Source: Bacillota bacterium
GTDB lineage: Bacteria; Bacillota; Limnochordia; Darwinibacteriales; DTU012
DNA: 7,614 nt
Assembly (NCBI GenBank): GCA_012521805.1
Contig: JAAYLQ010000200.1
Location: 1-7,614, forward strand
Direction: 5' to 3'
Below the pieces are notes generated by a model. It did not search any database, was not told the DNA's origin, and was given only the letters and a program-made list of their open reading frames with translations. Of the stretch, positions 6,179 to 7,614 are shown piece after piece (within the stretch, counting starts at the first letter, position 1; each line of letters starts with the position of its first letter). Position numbers and translations under genes: made by a program.

Positions 6179-6532
6179 ATGGAAATATACTTTTGGGCAT
6201 TTGTAGTCGGCGGACTAATCTGTGTGATCGGTCAGCTGCTGCTCGACCTCGGCAGATTCACGCCTGCACACACTGTTACCATCCTGGTTGTTGCTGGCGC
6301 CATCCTTTCCGGCTTAGAGCTGTATCAGCCGTTAATCGACTTTGCCGGCGCCGGAGCTTCTGTTCCAATCACCAGCTTTGGCAATGCCTTGGTTCAAGGT
6401 GCTTTAAGCGAAGCCAAACAGTCAGGGTTAGTTGGAATTGTCACAGGCATCTTCGAAGTTACCAGTGCGGGTATTTCCTCTGCAATTGTGTTCGCTTTTA
6501 TGGCATCCCTGTTGTTTAGGCCGAAAGGATAA
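6179..6532 (+). CDS. spoVAE: Stage V sporulation protein AE (SpoVAEB type), DPA channel subunit
   Basis: The 117-residue membrane protein has the same architecture as SpoVAC: FWAFVVGGLICVIGQLLLD (5-23), TPAHTVTILVVAGAILSGL, the AGAGASVPITSFGNALVQGA loop (56-75), and a last helix ending FAFMASLLF. It corresponds to the short SpoVAEB form, not to SpoVAEA. With SpoVAC it is thought to help form the spore inner-membrane channel for calcium-dipicolinate. I chose the ATG at 6179 because the family sequence starts there. AGGAG at 6161-6165 overlaps the spoVAD stop and is 13 bases away, rather far. An in-frame GTG at 6167 is only one base from that site and so unlikely. Confidence 0.95.
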   Translation: MEIYFWAFVVGGLICVIGQLLLDLGRFTPAHTVTILVVAGAILSGLELYQPLIDFAGAGASVPITSFGNALVQGALSEAKQSGLVGIVTGIFEVTSAGISSAIVFAFMASLLFRPKG

Positions 6533-6543
6533 GGAGGCGTGAA

Positions 6544-6990
6544 TTGTCAATGCAAAAATCGACTTCAATCACGTTCTTAGTCGTAATTTTTCTGCTGCTG
6601 ACTGCCTGCAGTGCAGGTTCCCAGAAGTCGCAAACACCTTCCGCTAAATCCCCAGCAGCAGCCGATCTAGAGCTGGCAGCAGTGGTCGAGGAGGTGGTAC
6701 AAAAACATGAAGCAGTGGATGAGGTAGTTGCAGTAGTATTGAACAAACACATCTCGACTGCTTTTAAGGTCTCAGGATTTCACCGCTTAAGACTGAAGCA
6801 GATTCGCCGGGAAGTTAACGATCTAATCCAGGAAGCGGTTCCTTCCGAATACACAGTGCACATCACTACTGATAAACGCCTAATTCGGGATCTAAAGAAA
6901 GTGGCCCGCGATATAAAAGCTAACGATGGCATTGCACTGCCTCAAACCCAAGATGAACTCGAAAAAATCAACAAAGATATGCATGGTTAA
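6544..6990 (+). CDS. YhcN/YlaJ-type sporulation lipoprotein
   Basis: The 148-residue product has a lipoprotein signal peptide: a short positive start, a hydrophobic core (residues 9-19) and the lipobox LTAC with C22 as the lipidation site. A low-complexity Ser/Pro/Ala linker (23-40) precedes an alpha/beta domain (about 42-128) with DEVVAVVLNKHISTAFKV, a basic KQIRREVNDLIQEAV helix and the YTVHITTDKRLIRDLKKV ending. This pattern fits the spore YhcN/YlaJ lipoprotein family, whose members are found in the spore inner membrane and affect germination or outgrowth. The match is from the pattern only. The TTG at 6544 is preferred, with GGAGG 6 bases upstream; the ATG at 6550 would drop two residues. 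It follows spoVAE by 11 bases and so probably belongs to the spoVA operon. Confidence 0.8.
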   Translation: MSMQKSTSITFLVVIFLLLTACSAGSQKSQTPSAKSPAAADLELAAVVEEVVQKHEAVDEVVAVVLNKHISTAFKVSGFHRLRLKQIRREVNDLIQEAVPSEYTVHITTDKRLIRDLKKVARDIKANDGIALPQTQDELEKINKDMHG

Positions 6991-7049
6991 ATTTACTGAA
7001 CTTCGGAACACTATATGTAAACAGTGAAAGCGAGAATTGGAGGTTTACC

Positions 7050-7349
7050 ATGGACCAAAAGCAAAAACAAGCACAAACGAAAAATCTACAGCAGAAAGCC
7101 AGTGCCTTTGATAACCAAAAACAGCTGCGGCTTGGAGCAGATCCGGACACTCAAATTGAAGATTTAGCCGGTGACGAATCTACTGATAATCGTATTGATA
7201 TTAACGACGCTGAAGATAATGCTGAGTACCGCATGACTACACCTGCTGGCGGACCATTTATGCATCCTATGCATGACGCTACTGCTGATCCCCAACTGGA
7301 TCACAACCAACCCAAACAGTCGGGAAATAACAAACGGCCTCGGAGGTGA
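7050..7349 (+). CDS. Hydrophilic 99-residue protein of unknown function
   Basis: I do not recognise this protein. It has no signal peptide, membrane helix or cysteine. Residues 1-26 are rich in Gln and Lys, about 30-60 are acidic (many Asp and Glu), the PAGGPFMHPMHD segment (65-76) carries Met and His, and the tail is basic (NNKRPRR). It looks largely disordered. That it is a real gene is supported by TTGGAGG 6 bases before the ATG at 7050 and by tight coupling to the next gene: its stop TGA (7347-7349) overlaps the next gene's ribosome binding site, with the next start 5 bases on. It follows the spore lipoprotein by 59 bases. A small spore or regulatory protein is possible but not shown. Confidence 0.7.
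   Translation: MDQKQKQAQTKNLQQKASAFDNQKQLRLGADPDTQIEDLAGDESTDNRIDINDAEDNAEYRMTTPAGGPFMHPMHDATADPQLDHNQPKQSGNNKRPRR
7342..7346 (+). promoter_or_regulatory. Ribosome binding site deciding the TTG start of the oxidoreductase gene
   Basis: GGAGG in the last codons of the 99-residue gene lies 8 bases before the TTG at 7355. An ATG at 7351 is nearer but is in a different frame from the conserved protein. In the correct frame a TGA stop (7352-7354) directly precedes the TTG, so no upstream start is possible. Confidence 0.7.
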
Positions 7350-7354
7350 CATGA

Positions 7355-7614
7355 TTGCAGCAGTTAACCTGGAAAGTGGGCGGAGCTCAAGGTGAGGGAA
7401 TCGACAGCACGGGGGAAATTCTCGGTACCATTCTCAATAAAATGGGCTACTACACCTTTGCCTACCGCCACTTTATGTCATTAATCAAAGGTGGTCATAC
7501 TAACTATAAAATTCGAGTTTCAAATCAACCGGTGTACTATCATGGCGATCAAACAGACATCCTAATCGCCTTTGATCAGCGTACCATTGACGAAAATATA
7601 ACGGAATTACATCA
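7355..7614 (+). CDS. korA: 2-oxoacid:acceptor oxidoreductase subunit alpha, N-terminal part (cut by window end)
   Basis: Only the first 86 residues or so are present. They match the start of the fused gamma-alpha subunit of KorA-type 2-oxoacid:ferredoxin oxidoreductases: LTWKVGGAQGEGIDSTGEILG (4-24), GYYTFAYRHFMSLIKGGHTNYKIRVS (31-56), then PVYYHGDQTDILIAFD. Such enzymes pair with a TPP-binding beta subunit (KorB, expected downstream) to convert a 2-oxoacid, often 2-oxoglutarate, and CoA into acyl-CoA and CO2, with reduction of ferredoxin. The substrate cannot be settled from this fragment, so the symbol is provisional. The start is TTG, set by GGAGG inside the preceding gene, which implies translational coupling to the 99-residue protein. 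Confidence 0.88.
   Translation, partial: MQQLTWKVGGAQGEGIDSTGEILGTILNKMGYYTFAYRHFMSLIKGGHTNYKIRVSNQPVYYHGDQTDILIAFDQRTIDENITELH

Noticed and set aside
6193..6519. Plus-strand 108-codon frame inside spoVAE
   Set aside because: It is Arg/Cys-rich and low in plausibility, and it overlaps almost all of a clearly recognised spoVAE in another frame.
6992..7028. Hairpin TTTACTG / CAGTGAA after the lipoprotein gene as a terminator
   Set aside because: The stem is weak (A/T-rich, one G-U pair), the loop is 23 bases and no T-run follows.
7351..7614. ATG at 7351 as the start of the last gene
   Set aside because: It reads a different frame; the conserved oxidoreductase sequence begins in the frame of the TTG at 7355.

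Overview
The window looks like chromosomal DNA of an endospore-forming Bacillota, most likely an anaerobic clostridial-grade lineage. The evidence is a compact spoVAC-spoVAD-spoVAE operon, a YhcN/YlaJ-type spore lipoprotein, and the start of a ferredoxin-type 2-oxoacid oxidoreductase alpha subunit. Strong AGGAGG-like ribosome binding sites and frequent TTG/GTG starts fit the same group. Base composition is moderate by eye. I see no transposase, phage gene, tRNA, rRNA or CRISPR array. No gene-free stretch exceeds about 160 bases.

Left part (1-4567): five genes in alternating orientation. A minus-strand membrane protein with an N-terminal RING-like zinc finger and a zinc ribbon ends in a clear intrinsic terminator at the window's left edge. 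Divergent from it is hslO (Hsp33, redox-switched chaperone), with a recognisable sigma-A promoter. hslO runs tail-to-tail into a minus-strand 3'-5' exonuclease of the PolB-exonuclease-like DEDDy type; the 16 bases between their stop codons form the core of a hairpin in which the two TGA codons pair with each other. Divergent from the exonuclease is an SQR/FCSD-like flavoprotein that lacks the usual cysteine in its disulfide motif and has an inverted repeat covering part of its ribosome binding site. It meets a minus-strand nitroreductase tail-to-tail with one base between the stop codons. Hsp33, the flavoprotein and the nitroreductase give this half a redox flavour, but their orientations show they are not one operon.

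Right part (4675-7614): one co-directional run on the plus strand: spoVAC, spoVAD, spoVAE, a sporulation lipoprotein, a 99-residue hydrophilic protein I do not recognise, and the N-terminal part of a 2-oxoacid:acceptor oxidoreductase alpha subunit cut by the window end. Gaps are 3, 16, 11, 59 and 5 bases, and I find no convincing terminator in the run. The SpoVA proteins move dipicolinic acid (DPA) across the spore inner membrane; the lipoprotein probably sits at the same membrane. The 99-residue gene and the oxidoreductase gene look translationally coupled and may be a separate unit starting near 7000 or a read-through extension of the spore operon.

Most of the window is ordinary. The items most worth a second look are the RING-finger membrane protein, the cysteine-less SQR-like protein with its hairpin leader, the unknown 99-residue protein between spore and energy genes, and a possible 19-codon leader ORF overlapping the nitroreductase start.
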